Source of the DNA: Saccharina japonica
Lineage: Eukaryota; Sar; Phaeophyceae; Laminariales; Laminariaceae
Assembly (NCBI GenBank): GCA_008828725.1
Contig: MEHQ01001687.1
Coordinates: forward strand, 59,565-123,564
Length of the DNA stretch: 64,000 nucleotides
Reading direction: 5' to 3'
The notes under the pieces were generated by a model. The model ran no database searches, was not told the DNA's origin, and was given only the letters and a program-made list of their open reading frames with translations. The translations under genes were made by a program, and so were the position numbers. Below, one piece after another: positions 32,571 through 45,500 of the stretch (its first letter is position 1; every line of letters starts with the position of its first letter).

Positions 32571-33773
32571 TAAGTAGTAGTAAAGTAGTAACGTTCAGTT
32601 GTAACTGACGTTAACTAGTAATATACTCAGGTTAAAGGTTGATTAGATAGTTCCAGCTCAGCAGCAAGGTCTAAGTAGAGTGTGTAGTAAGTAGTAGTTA
32701 GTAATTTAAGCTCGCTCGTTGTAGTAGTAGTTAGTAATGCTCTAAGCTTATGAGTTTAGTGAGCAGCGAGTCGCGTTCTTAGTGTAGATTGACGCTGTAT
32801 GTTGAGTTAGTCAGTAAGTAATGTAGTAGTAGTAACATCTGAATTAGAGAGTAGTAGTAGTATAGTTAGCAGTAGTAGTAGTTAGAGTAGTTAGAGAGAT
32901 AAGGAGTACACGATGTTTAGTTGTGAAAAAACACAACCATAGGCGATCCGAAGCGCACGCGATCACTGCACTTAATACTGTTCCACCTCGTAGGATTCCA
33001 TGAACTCTAATCGAGAATAGAGGACACGGCACTTCTCTCGGGCTGATTAGAAGGTGGGACGAGCAGATATGATCTTCAATAATCCCATTTTTTTTTTTTC
33101 GTTTTTTGTTCCCTTTTTTTAACTTGGTTTTAGAGACCCCCCTATTTGTTTTTCGCTGGTGGGGGGGGGGGGGTAATTAAAAAAAAAAGTTGACTTATTG
33201 TTTTCTGGGATCACAACGGCCCGGTTCTTCCCTCCAATATAGGGGGGGGGGGGGGTAGTGGGGTATCTGGGATTCAGATCCGCGTGGCTACCTCAGAGGT
33301 GCCCTGTGCTTGGTAGATCAACTCGTATAAAAAAAAATGTTAGTAGTATTTCAATAGTTGTATTTTTGCAGTGACGAGAAAGTGTCGTGTTTTTTTTACT
33401 TATTTCTCTTTTTTTTAGTGCGGCGTGGTACTCGTTCGCAGCTCGTCTTCGTATACTAAAAAAAGAGTATCTGATGCAGGTACAGAGATTTCGTGTTTCT
33501 CTCTCGTGCTGTTAAGGGGGTTCAGTGTGTGCACAACAAGTAGTTCACACTCGCTGCTACTACTATTATTATTATATTATTTGCCTTCCGACAATGTGCA
33601 GGGCATTTGTAGAAGAAAAATAAGTAGGAAGCCACCGGGCAAATAACCACGCAAGTAACACGTACCGGCCAGCCTAAACGAGTTTATAGTTATTTCTATA
33701 ATATAATACCAGTGTAAAACACGCAAGATATCACACCGCTTGGGACGATTTTCCTACGTAGCCAAGCTTTTCT
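32571..33773. other. GTA-rich and homopolymer-rich DNA, no gene
   Basis: GTAGTAGT-type triplets are scattered from 32,560 to 32,900. A-, T- and G-runs of 8 to 14 bases occupy 33,085-33,330. Two CTACTAC/ATTATT runs occur near 33,557-33,575. No coding island is found. Confidence 0.5.
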
Positions 33774-33905
33774 ATTATCTCTGTGTCGTAGTTTTGTGAC
33801 CACAGAAGAACTGGTACCTTTTTAGGATGAAGAATCGGCACGGACACTGGGTGTGCTGGATGTCGACGGGTAGAAAGGAAGGTTTAATGTGAAGAACACA
33901 CACAC
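33774..33905 (+). repeat. Dispersed 130-bp repeat, copy B
   Basis: Nearly identical to copy A at 31,180, with a 3-base insertion (GAACAGAAGAACTGG-like). It ends in a short (CA)n run followed by CTATTAATA. Confidence 0.85.
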
Positions 33906-34919
33906 ACTATTAATACTACTCTGTTCAGGTTTTCTTGGCGGGCGAACGGCTGAAAAAGCATCTCGTTCGGTTATCACATATTATATATATACGATTTACG
34001 AAAGGTATCCATTCATGGTTGACTACGCTACCAGGTACGTACTACTGCCTGTACCAGGTATGTATGTTGTACGTCGAGATGGCTGATGTTACACACCAAC
34101 CACCACGTGTCAGTGCGTGAAATGCTCCAAAACGTTATTGAACCGGGCTGAACACACAGCAGTAGTCAGCAGCCAGCCATTACCTTCTTCGCACAATATG
34201 GCATTACGACGTGATAGCGGCATCCCTCTTGATTGTATACTAGATACCAGGCATACCTCAACCATTAACAATTAATTAATATTAATAGCATATGGATCAC
34301 AATCACTACTTATTCTATTGGGCATACATACGTACTTACACATCACGTCACACAACCACACAGGTACTGCTGTATTCAATTTCGAAGTACGTACCCAGAT
34401 AAGTCTATAGGCGCGCGGTCGTAATCACACCAAGCAACGCAAAATTCCTGACGTTATAAACTCTGCATGTATCGTACACGTGTACAACCCATGTACGTGC
34501 CCAGAGAAGAATCAATTATTACGAACTAAAAACCAACCTTCTAGAGTAGTCTAGACCTAACGGGTGCCCACACGACGCACAACCCGCACCAAACAAACAC
34601 AGTTTTTTCTGGGAGAAGACAAGAGAGCCATCGCACATGCAGGCAACTATTAAATAATAAGCTCTCTCTGACGCCGCAAATAACACTCCAGCCTCAATCG
34701 CCGCTCACCCCCTCTCCTTGCCTATAGTATTCGCTGATCAATAGTCTAATTTACAGGAGGTGTGTCAATTATTTCTACGCAATTACCGGCACCTGGTGCC
34801 GTTTTTTACGCCACACAGCCAAGAAAGCAGCAGTGCAAACTGCTGTGTGCGCTCTATGTTTGTACCCGTCGCAACACCGAGCCGCGGCGTGAAAAAAACG
34901 GAGGTAAGTAAGTCTATAT

Positions 34920-35110
34920 ATAGTCTTGCCTAGGGTGTATTGCGCCGTGAGCAACAAAGCAGCCCTTGCGAGTGCTCGCACCCCCATACGTCGTACGTAC
35001 CCCTTCCGGTTCCAGCGCAAGCCTGTAGCCTCGCCGCCGCGCGAGAAGGTACCGCGCGGCCATCGACGCCCCAAACAACCTCCTCGGGCTCCCAAAACAG
35101 GTATCAGGCA
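34920..35110. other. GC-rich coding-like island, strand unresolved
   Basis: GC-rich against AT-rich flanks, open on plus (SNKAALASARTPIRRTYPF...) up to a possible donor AACAG/GTATCA at 35,099, and open on minus in two frames (for example MAARYLLARRRGYRLALEPEG). No family is recognised. It may be one exon of an unresolved gene or a GC-rich fragment. Confidence 0.25.
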
Positions 35111-35316
35111 TGTATATACCACAAAACAAGACACAACACACCCCAGGCGTGGCTTGCTTGTGGCGATATATCTATCGTAGATGTACGTCGAGATTAGCCC
35201 GTATCCTCGACGAAACAAGGAACGATAACTCTCGCGAAAACGAACGGGCTTCATGCCCTCAAAAACGAAGCATAATCAACCATGGTCGCACGTGCCCTGG
35301 CCGGATAACACCCTCT

Positions 35317-35455
35317 GTTAGGTAGGCACCATAACCATTGAGCTATTAGTCAGCGCTGACTAATAGCTCAGTAGTTATGGTGCTTATCTAACCACCGAGC
35401 TATTTGTCAGCGCCGACTAATAGCTCAGTGGGTATGGTGCTCATCTAACACCGTC
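35317..35455. repeat. Four tRNA 5'-half copies in alternating orientation
   Basis: The word GACTAATAGCTCAGTGGGTA then TGGTGC..ATCTAAC occurs on plus at about 35,357-35,393 and 35,417-35,455. Reverse-complement copies occur at about 35,317-35,351 and, shortened, at 35,391-35,411. TAGCTCAGTGGGTA is a tRNA D arm and A box. CTCATCTAA resembles a Met anticodon loop with two extra bases. No T arm follows any copy, so these are not complete tRNA genes. The first pair forms a perfect hairpin of about 28 bp around GCGC. Confidence 0.7.
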
Positions 35456-35849
35456 TTGTATCTATCTCTTCGCACCGTTATCGGATACGTAGCTGTGCGG
35501 CCTCCGAATACGTTGGCACTCCTATCGACCCCCCCCCGTCCGACCGCCTGCCAGGTCTTGTCGTTTTCGCGATCTAAACGTAAAAAACGCGGGAGCCCTA
35601 ACTGACCACGGCGCATGAAGGAGGGCAGCGCAGGCAAAGACGGAAGGAAGTCCGCGCAAAACATTTCTCCGCCCCGTAAATGGCAATTCCTCAACGCCAC
35701 ACGCACCCCTTACCGGCGAACAAAACTAAGAACAAAACTAGCAGAGATGCGCTTGCACTACAGTACAAACATGCAAATACCCCCTCTCCCCCAACCCCGA
35801 CATCGTAAAGCCAACATAAAAGTGGCGCTCCGTTGGGAAGTGGGGATCC

Positions 35850-35955
35850 CAACCGCATGTCCATGATACGTGTCAGCCCGGAGGGCTTTGGCATCGTGGT
35901 TTTGGAGGGCCTCTGCTCCCGGCTGACAGGTGCGACCGACGCCGCCAAGGTAGCC
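35850..35955 (+). other. Coding-like exon candidate
   Basis: The frame GDPNRMSMIRVSPEGFGIVV then LEGLCSRLTGATDAAK has a strong C/G third-position bias and ends at a possible donor AAG/GTAGCC near 35,948. It is open beyond that for a short way. It lies between the cyclin and the 3' end of the flavoprotein gene. No family is recognised and the minus strand is also open in part. Confidence 0.25.
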
Positions 35956-36299
35956 GTCATCCGCCACAGCCCAAATGCCCCTCTAAGATGCCTGCCTATA
36001 ATCTACTGGTACTTACTACATACAGCGTCTCCCCCCCCCCCCCCCAGCATACACCGCCTCCTCAGGCTCTCCGCGCGGGGTCGGCAACCAATCAAAGCGT
36101 TTCTGAGCGCGGGGACAGCAGCCAGAATGTTTTTAATTAAATTAAAGACAAGCCAAGCCCACGAAAAAGAAGTGGAACAAATAAAAAGTGAAGTAAAAAA
36201 AAAAAAGGAAAAACAAAACAACATATCGCGCATGCAGAGAAAATTACCTCATAATTTTCATACTACCACGCTACGTACGATACGCCTCGCGGGTTCTGC

Positions 36300-36560
36300 T
36301 TACACCTTCGGCATCGCGCCGTCCATGAACACCTGCTCCGCCACACCGCCCTTCCACATGCCGAAGAAAAAATTGTCTCGAAACGCCTCCCCGAGGGGAC
36401 CTCCGAGGGTCTCGATCGCCCCGACCACCACGCTCTTCGCGAGGACCAAGGCCGTGTCGGGCTTGCGCGCGCGCTCGTAGGCCTGGAGAGCGGCCGCCAG
36501 GTTGCCGTCGAAAGCGCCGCTGTTGAGCTCAGCCAGCCGTTCCGACAAGCAGTACGCGTC
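36300..36560 (-). CDS. Flavoprotein exon 7 (C-terminus)
   Basis: Acceptor CACCACTGCAG/GACGCG. It encodes DAYCLSERLAELNSG, a basic RARKPDTALVLAKS segment and the final VFMDGAMPKV before the stop. DAY.L directly continues GANQAIQ of exon 6, as in the family (G.NQAIEDA..L). 87 codons with the stop, phase 0. Confidence 0.85.
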   Translation of the reverse strand, partial: DAYCLSERLAELNSGAFDGNLAAALQAYERARKPDTALVLAKSVVVGAIETLGGPLGEAFRDNFFFGMWKGGVAEQVFMDGAMPKV

Positions 36561-39500
36561 CTGCAGTGGTGGGGGTGAGGTCAGGGCGTTTTTTTTTTTT
36601 TCCGTGGGCGCTCGCGGGTGAATGAAACGCCAGCGCAACGACAAAGAAGTTCGTGAAAAACAAAGATATAAGCCACACCAACCACACGGGTGGTCTTGGC
36701 GCCCTTTGTCCACCTCGTGATTTGCAGGGGGGGGGTAGGACGCGTCCCCTACCAATCAGGCCGACAAAAAAACAAAATGTGAACGCTGAACGCTGAGTAG
36801 ATATTCGCTCGAGCACAATGTAGATTTACGGATTCATGCGTGCGGCAATCTCGATACCATCCCGTGTAAATTCTGTCGTGTCAGGGTTCAGCATCAGGGA
36901 AACGGCGAGTGATTAATAAGCCGACTATCTACCGGGTGAATACCGCCTTGGCGCCACATGCGGAGCATTCTCCATTTTCTGAATCGTTGTCGGGACACTA
37001 TAGTACGTTTTATCGAGAAAACAAAAAATGACCAGCTCTCCCTCGGCCGACAATGTCAGAAGCCGACACGGTCGGAGGAGTTCCATAGAAAGTTCCAGAG
37101 GCATTATCCTCTAAGAGGCAGTTTTGAATTCGTTTTCGTCGCGGCTGCCGAGCCGCGAAGCCTTCCATATTGATTTATTAACGTCGCCGCGCCAAGTTCT
37201 CCGCGTCCAAAGCAACACCCCACAGAACATCCCATAATAAAAACGTAAAATGTTGACCTAAATCGTCAAAATACCGGTGATAGTGACGTCCATATAGCTC
37301 ATAATTCGCATAATACTGCTCATAATTCGATATCGGTTCGACACTCCGTCTATTATTATTATTTCATTTTCCACCGCGGACAAATGCGCAACGTGAGTGA
37401 GTGTCAGGAACCAAGACCATGATGAAAAAATACCAGAAAAAACATCCAGACCACACGACAAGTAAAAAGTGCGTGAAAACGACGTTTCAAGTTTCACACC
37501 TTTCGGAGAAATCGTCCATGATGACAACCACTTCATGGTCTAGATATTTCAGGGAAGATATACCCCTGGTCTGTATGATCTGGCTCGTATTTCCGGATAT
37601 GGGAGGACAGCAGTATAAGGACCAAGAAAAAAAAAAATCAAATAGGAAAAAAAAAAATCAAATCCGCTTTTCATTGGTCAGAACCCGCACCACCACCCAA
37701 GATTATACCCCAAGATCCTAATCTTTGGTGCTGGTGCGTGTGTTGACCAATGAAAAGCGTGTTTGAATTTTATTTTTTCCAAATTGAATTCATTTTGTAC
37801 TCGTTAATATGGGCCCTAACCTACGCAATCAAAAGATATTTCTTGCGTTGGACTTGTAACTATGATACAATACGTTTACACACAGTATCTTATAACGGCA
37901 GGTTAGGATGCAGATCGCCTTGATCGTGATCTATCTGGTCGTTTATCCAACAACCAAACACCTACGAAAACTAGATGTACGTATTTATACGTGTGATACT
38001 CTTCCCTGTTCCCCTGGCCCTACCCCCCTCCAGCCGCAAGGGCGAAATCATTTCCCGCCCCCCAATCACTTCCGAAGAACTGTCCAACGACAACCTGATG
38101 TCTGTGTCGATATGTATCTCGCAGACGTTGCTTCACCTGGATGGCTTGGTTAGCACCCTGGCCGAGATTGGGCGGCATGGCGTGCGCGGCGTCTCCAAGG
38201 AGTACCACCTGGCCTTGCCCGCGGCTCACCCATCCCTGGGTTAAACAAAAAGAAGCAGGCACACAAAAAAAAAACGCACGATGGGTAGAGTGCGGCCGGT
38301 CAGAAGAGCGACGGAATCCTCGCGAGGCTTTCAAAAGAAAGAGGAAACTCCTCCAACTTGACGAAATAAAAAGGCGGCCGCTGTGGGATCGACCACACCA
38401 AGCAAAAGCAACGCGGGCTGGGCTGCTGCGCTACGGAGGGGGAAACGAGGCAATGCTTCGCCCCGGACCTCGTCTGTCATCACAACAGATTAAACGGTGT
38501 ACATACATAGGGGGTTTTGTTGCAGCTGGGTCTATGTCTTCTGGGCGCTTGAATGAACGGAGTGACTGTAACCCATTCTGCCTATGGTGTACGCGGAGGC
38601 AAGTCGACATCGTCGGGACTAGTCGACAGGCGCTGCTTTGATTGAGGCGGCACATGATGCAAGCTATGATACGACAAGGGTGCACCTAACAGTTTCTGTT
38701 TTTTTTTTTGGTTCACCTACTTGAGGAGTTGTATAATAACCTGACCTTGAGAAAAATGAAAGTACCACCCGATGAATAACGCCATACATAGCCTGTGATA
38801 GATACACTTAACGAAACACACAGAGTGAAACACCAAGGATGGCACTGGAGCGATATACGTAGCGTAATTATTCAGTTGAGGAGTATAGTAATAGTCAGTA
38901 TTAGTCAGTAATCGTCCGTAAAAGTCAGTGCTAGTCAGTACTGGTCAGTACTAGTCAGTACTAGTCAGTACTAGTCAGTACTAGTCAGTACTAGTCAGTA
39001 CTAGTCAGTACTACAGCAGTAGTCCGTACTTAGTCCGTAAGTAAGTACTAGTGAGTACTAGTGAGTAGTAGTGATTTCTAGTGAGTAGTAGTGAGTACGA
39101 GTCGTGAGTAGTGAGGAGTAGTAGTGAGTAGTAGTGAGTACATGTCAGTCTAGTCAGTACTCGTAGTCAGTACTATTAATAATCAGTACTATTAGTAATA
39201 ATAGTCAGTCTAGTCAGTACTCGTAGTCAGTACTCGTAGTCAGTACTATTAATAGTCAGTACTATTCTTAATAATAGTCAGTATTCGTACGAGTAATCAG
39301 TACAGGTACCTTTTTAGGATGATGAATCGGCACGGACACTGGGTGTGCTGGATGTCGACGGGTAGAAAGGAAGGTTTAATGTGAAGAACACACACACACA
39401 GCAGTAGTCAGTACTAGTCAGTCATAAACATTCCGGCCAAAAAGTGATACGTACCCCTACGTATAGTAGCACGCCTGGGATGGCCACATACTGTCTGTAC

Positions 39501-42500
39501 ATTCCGAACCATGTGCCAACCCGTGCTACGATCGTGATAGAAGGTCCTATTAATAGCAATTTTTGGCCAACATATTTTATGACTGATTATTACTGACTTC
39601 GTAGTACTGACTACTGACTATAATAGTACTGACCACAAGTAGTACTGACTATTACCGACTACTATAATAATATACTATTAATAACACACTCCTGAACTAA
39701 GGAGTTTCTCAATTAGGCATGCCTTATCGTTGGAATCTCATTTTATTTTTACAATTTTTCCCTTGTATTTGTATACCTAGGACTTGGGATTATTATCAAT
39801 CTTGGTTCTTATTTTGCTGCCCAGTTTTTTGGGTGAGATAAGAGAACCCCTATACTATAATCAAGTGGTTTATATCATCAACCTCATAAAAAATAGAAAA
39901 GTTAGCCCTATCAAGAGAAGGCAAGCACGCGTCTTGCATGTCCAATACGACGAGCTGCACGACAACACACACGCATTATGATACCAATCAACATGCGGCT
40001 GCGGCGTATATATAGAGCAAAAAAAAAAAAAAAAAAAAAACGACAGCTGTGAGATCGAGGATTTGGTCTAAACTCATTTTTGCGAGCTTGCGTGGGATAC
40101 GTTGATACGTTCATCGCGCGAACTACGGGTTTTGAGGGAAACACAAATATCCCGCCGTTCAGAGGGGGGGAGAGTGTTATAAGGATTACCCTGGGCTGGG
40201 TAACCGATCGATCTTTTACCCCTATAGCTCAGCAGGTAATGCCCTCACATTTGACGTCGTCGAGGACACGGGTTCGAATCTCACTTCGAACGTTTCTTTT
40301 TTCAGAAACGCTTGCGCGTGCGTCCCCAAATAACACGTCTCCCTGGTTCCCCAGGTACTGAAATGAAGCGGGTAGGTCAACGTACGGCCGTATACGGTAC
40401 CGACGTCCCAAATATCCCGCCGTTCAGAGGGGGGGAGAGTGTTATAAGGATTACCCTGGGCTGGGTAATCGATCGATCTTTTACCCCTATAGCTCAGCGG
40501 TAATACCCTCACAGACACCTGTGGAACTCAAGGGAGGGCTGCGGCGTATATACACTTAGCAGATAGTTGCCTCTTAACAGCGCGGTTATGCGCACGATTT
40601 CGACGCGAGTCGACGAGGGCAGAAAGTGATGGAACTCTTATTATCCTCGCGATAAAAAACGAAGGGCGCGCACCGCGAGGAGAAAGTGCTTGTTCTGTGA
40701 CCCTTTGTCACAAGGTGATCTGAAGGTGGCCTGAACAACGAAAGGGAAGGGAGCTGGGGAAAGTAGTGCGGGTACAATCTAACAGCCGGCAGATGGCGAT
40801 TTGTTTCCGCGAATTTTCTTGTTCCGGGGTGGAATGTTTCTGAGCGAACAATGTTGAAATTTATGCATGCTACATACACATCATTGTCGGATGGCAAGGA
40901 TAATGTCACGGGGGGGGGGTAGGGGGGCATAGTAAATACCAAGTAGGACCTACGGCGGTATGCACACAAAAAAACGATACCACTCCGACCCATAATATAA
41001 GGATCGTTCTTGTGTTAACATGTAGTTGAAATGGTTAATATATTTCGGTTCAGAGTGGTATATTTACGTACGAGTTGTACGAACAAAAATAATTAGGCAT
41101 CATATTTTTAAGGAAAGTACAGAAAGGAAGAAATATGAGTTTTGTTGTCGACCGACGGAAAAATTATCCTTTTAATAGTCATGGGCTCTACCGACGTTTA
41201 TTTGCCATAAGAGGCAAGAGTACAGGAGAGAGAGAGATGCTCACTTTCGAGTGCCTCAGCTTGACGTGCATAGCTGCGCCGGGCACAGCAGAGTAAACAC
41301 GATGTTGCCCACTGCCGAATGGTAGGCCTAGTCGAGGCCTACCGTGTGGTTTTCTACGTATTTGCTATATTCATACGAGTATGGTCCCCCGTACCAATAA
41401 CAACAGATGGTGGAAAAAATCAAAGAACCGAGAAAAAAATGGTTGATGAGGCCGCACAAACCGATTGTTATTTTGGTCGCATTTTTCTGGGTGCCGAAAA
41501 GGTTACACATAATACGGCGGGTGTAACCAAGGCATGCTGATCAAGAAGCGCGCGGTTACAATTTCTGCAAAGACGCACCCCATACTTGTAGTACCCCCGT
41601 TCCTTCCGAGTCGGGCGCGCTGTACACCAGCCAAACTAAGAGGGGAGGGGGGGGGGGGTACTCGATATTCATGCATGGCCGTAGTCGTATGACCATACAC
41701 CCTCGCATCCCTACAATGCCGGGGACCGGGGCATGTCGGGTTTTCACCGATCAGGCAGACATTGCTGCAGTAGTAGAACCATGCGAGAAGCGCCGTGAGG
41801 TGTTCGGCGAGTCGCATGACGGGTGAGCTGCATCCTACTAAGAACCGCTTGTGAGGCGGACTTTCTTGCATAAGGATGACAGCTTCAACGAGTTAATTTA
41901 ATTGCCGGTGTGGCCACTTAGAGGGAGGGGAGGGGGGGGAGCGTACTCATTTGTTGATTGCCTTAGTCATTTGACCATTGACCACGCACACCTTTCGAGA
42001 CGGCCACTTAGAGGGGGGGGGGCGCGAAAGCACCAGGACAGCTGTTCAAGCGCCGAAACCTCTATGAAGTCCGTGCACTAAGGTGTGTCCCCGCCATCCT
42101 GTCCGACGAGAGAAGCCCGCCAGATACACCATATAAAGCGGTACCAGGTATATACGATATACCAGGTACCTGGTATGCGATATTCCGAGAGGTAAACCTT
42201 CGTTTTCGTTTTGCGCCGGTTTCACAGCCGGGACTTCGGGACGACGGCTGATAGCGCATGTGCAGCACAGCCGACTTCCGCGCTGTGCTGATACTATCTC
42301 TGCTTCTGCTTCTGCTTCTGCTTCTGCTGCTGCTGCTGCTGCTGCTACGAGTATTTCTTCTGCGCTTGGTGGTGGTGCTGCTGCTACTGATATGGCTTCT
42401 TCTGCTGATGGCTTATCATCCTGCTGCTGCTGCTGCTACTGATATGGCTTCTACTGTTTCTGCTGCATCTACTGCTGCTGTTGCTGCTGCTGCTTTCGCT

Positions 42501-45500
42501 GCCGCGGATGAACAGGACAGACACGTATTCTCTCAACGCTGGGTGGCATGTCACGAACCTCCAGGGGGTTCCTGTAGTACACGCCGAGCTCGTAGAACCG
42601 GTCGCTCGCCTCTGCCAAGGCCCTCATCTCTTGAGGGAAACCCCTCTCGTCCAGTCTGCGCAGACAGGCATCCTTCGCTTCCACTTGGTCCCACACAGCG
42701 TTCTCCTCTTTCCTGCACGACGACCATCAACATATACAGATACGACAAGCAAGCAATACATGTAACGCCACTTAGAGTTGAAAAGCAACATTTCACCCGT
42801 CGGAAAGATCACGAGATCTTGATCATGTACAGATAGATCATCTATAGATCATCTAGATCCTTTAATCTGCCGTTAAGATATGTAGTGCAGGATCTGTAAA
42901 TATATCGTCGTGTCGTGCTCTGCATATATACGTATGGTGTCATTGCCGTACGTCACCTGCTTCGGGCTAGTCGTCGTTGCGTAAATACGTCGTTGCGTAT
43001 GTACGTCGCCTGCTGTGAGCTTCTGGCGCTAAAAAAGCTAGCCTGAAGCTAGCCTGCTTGGGCTAGCTATTATAGTCGTACCGACCACCTGGATCAAAAG
43101 TATACTTATGTCTTGTGTCTATATTAAAAAAAAAAAAAAAAGCAACAGCTGTGAGCTCGAGGATTATGTCGAAACTCATCTTTGCTAGCTGAGTGTAATA
43201 CTTGTGTCTATATGTATCATAGTACAGGTTCAACCCATGAAACATGTCCTACAGCAGTTGATCGTGCAGATTTTGCAGCTCCCACCCGGAAACATGAGCT
43301 GTAGAGCATACAGATCATACAGATCATACAGATCATACAGATCATACAGATCATACAGATCATACAGATCATACAGATCAGGAAATATGTCTGCCCAGAA
43401 ATATCTAGATTATTAAGTGGGAATCGACTATCTGTTGAATGTGAGCAATGTTGATACAGCAGCAGTGGGTATATACCCCGATGTAAGAGCGCCCCGTGAA
43501 AAGCCAAAAACAAGCGCGCTTAACCCCTTAAGAACTGGTCCCCCGTTTTTGGGGACAAACTACTGTACTTGGAATTAGTATTGGATAAGTTTTTTTAGTT
43601 CTGAATGGGTTATAACCCTTTTTAGAACTGCAAAGCTTGTCCTACACTAATTCCAAGTAGTTTGTCCCCAAAAACGTGGGACCGGTTTCCTTAACCCATT
43701 TAGAACTGAACAAAAATGTCCCACACTAATTCCAAGTGTTTTGTCCCCAAATTCGTTGGACCAGTTCTTACTTTAAGGGGTTAACTACACATTGCTCTTA
43801 TCTGTAGTGGGCAGTATACCTCGTATAGATTTTCGTATAGGCGGGACAATCCATGCCGATTTGACCGCTTTTAAATCCTGAAATGCTCTTTAATCTTGGG
43901 GGCGCTCTTACTAAACCAGGGTACATGCCCACTGCCGTATTGATATTGTCACGTTTGCCCGCCGACAATGTACAGCGTAAACTTGACTATTTTTTTGTTG
44001 GGACCCATACATATTGATATAGTGTGCCCACCGACACGTGCTACGATAGAGGTGTAGGGTATACCTTTTTTTGGCTGAAACGTTTTCTGAAAGACGGTAC
44101 CGGCTCCTTAACCCCTTAACCCTTATAGGACTGGAGTCCCGTTTTGGGGACAAATTACTTAGAATTAGAGTGGATTGTCCCCAAAACGGGACTGCAGTCC
44201 TAAAAGGGTTAAGAACCGGTCCCACGATTTTGGGGACAAACTACTTACTTGGAATTAGTGTGGGACAAGTTTTCAAGTTCTGGAAGGGTTAACCCGAAAT
44301 CGTCGATATTTCATTCTTGTGTTGCAATGTTTTTCATTGTATACTCCAAGTACCTAATTGAGCAATGGGAATGCACATCGGGTACGTATACGTCGTATAC
44401 TCGTAGCGTATTATTTCCCCTCCAAAATCATGTTTTTGACTTACTAATAGTATAGAGCTCCTCATCGCGAAGAGCCTCAAAAACACAAACGGGTGCACCT
44501 CTATCGTAGCATGCGTCCACCACAAAAAAACGACGAGCGCGAAACCCACCAAGCATACTATTACGGGGGGGGGGGGGGGGGGCGTATTCATTTGTTGCTT
44601 GCCTTAGTCATTTGACCATTGACCACGCATCCCTTTCGAGACGGAGCACCGTTCCTACTCCCAATAGAGACACCTCCAACATTTGGGCGCTCATTACGTT
44701 GTTTCCATATATTACGAAAAAAAAAAATGCTAATCTTATCCCCTTCCTGTTCCGCCGCCCGTGGCCACCATTTATCTCCTAAAATAGCGATCGCTTTCTC
44801 GCTACTAGTTAGTGTACCAAACTTCTCCTTGTCACATTCGCCTATTTTACGGGGGGGGGGGGTACTCATTTTTTGCTTGCCTTAGTCATTTGACCATTGC
44901 CCACGCATCCCTTTCGAGACGAGAGCACCGTTCCTACCTCTTAATAGAGACACCTCCAACACTTGGGCGCTCATTACGTTGTTTCCATATATTACAAAGA
45001 AACTTTTTGCTAATCTTATCCCCTTCTTGTTCCGCCGCCTGTGGCCACCATTTATCTCCTAAGATAGCGATCGTTTTCTCGCTACTATTTAGTGTACCAA
45101 ACTGCTCTATGTCACACTCGTCTATTTTCCTCATCTCCTCCTCTAGCATATCCCTTTCCTCCTTATACCTTTCACATTCTCCCACTATGTGAATTCTACT
45201 CTCTATGGCTTTGCCACATGGGCACATCTGTGCATCTACTTCCTCCTCCTCCCGGCTACTGGTATACCTCCTCCTTCTTTCTGGCAGGTCCAGGTCCCCT
45301 ACACGAAATCCACCCCGCCCCCCCCGTGGGGGGGGGGGGGGGGGGATAGTAATCAGGACCAAGTACGCTTACTAAAAATACTGGAATATTTAGGTTTTTG
45401 TGTCTGTGAACGAGCCCTGATTACTGATTACTGTGGTTCCCTGTAATATAGGAAGGGCATGATAAGTAAGCACTAAAGAGTGTCGCACTGCTCCTTGCAA

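Noticed and set aside
40215-40290. Functional tRNA gene
   Set aside because: A and B boxes are perfect but the acceptor, anticodon and T stems do not pair properly, and the same sequence is repeated at several loci with a SINE body.
43301-43381. Possible CRISPR or coding repeat
   Set aside because: Pure 9-bp tandem units without spacers.
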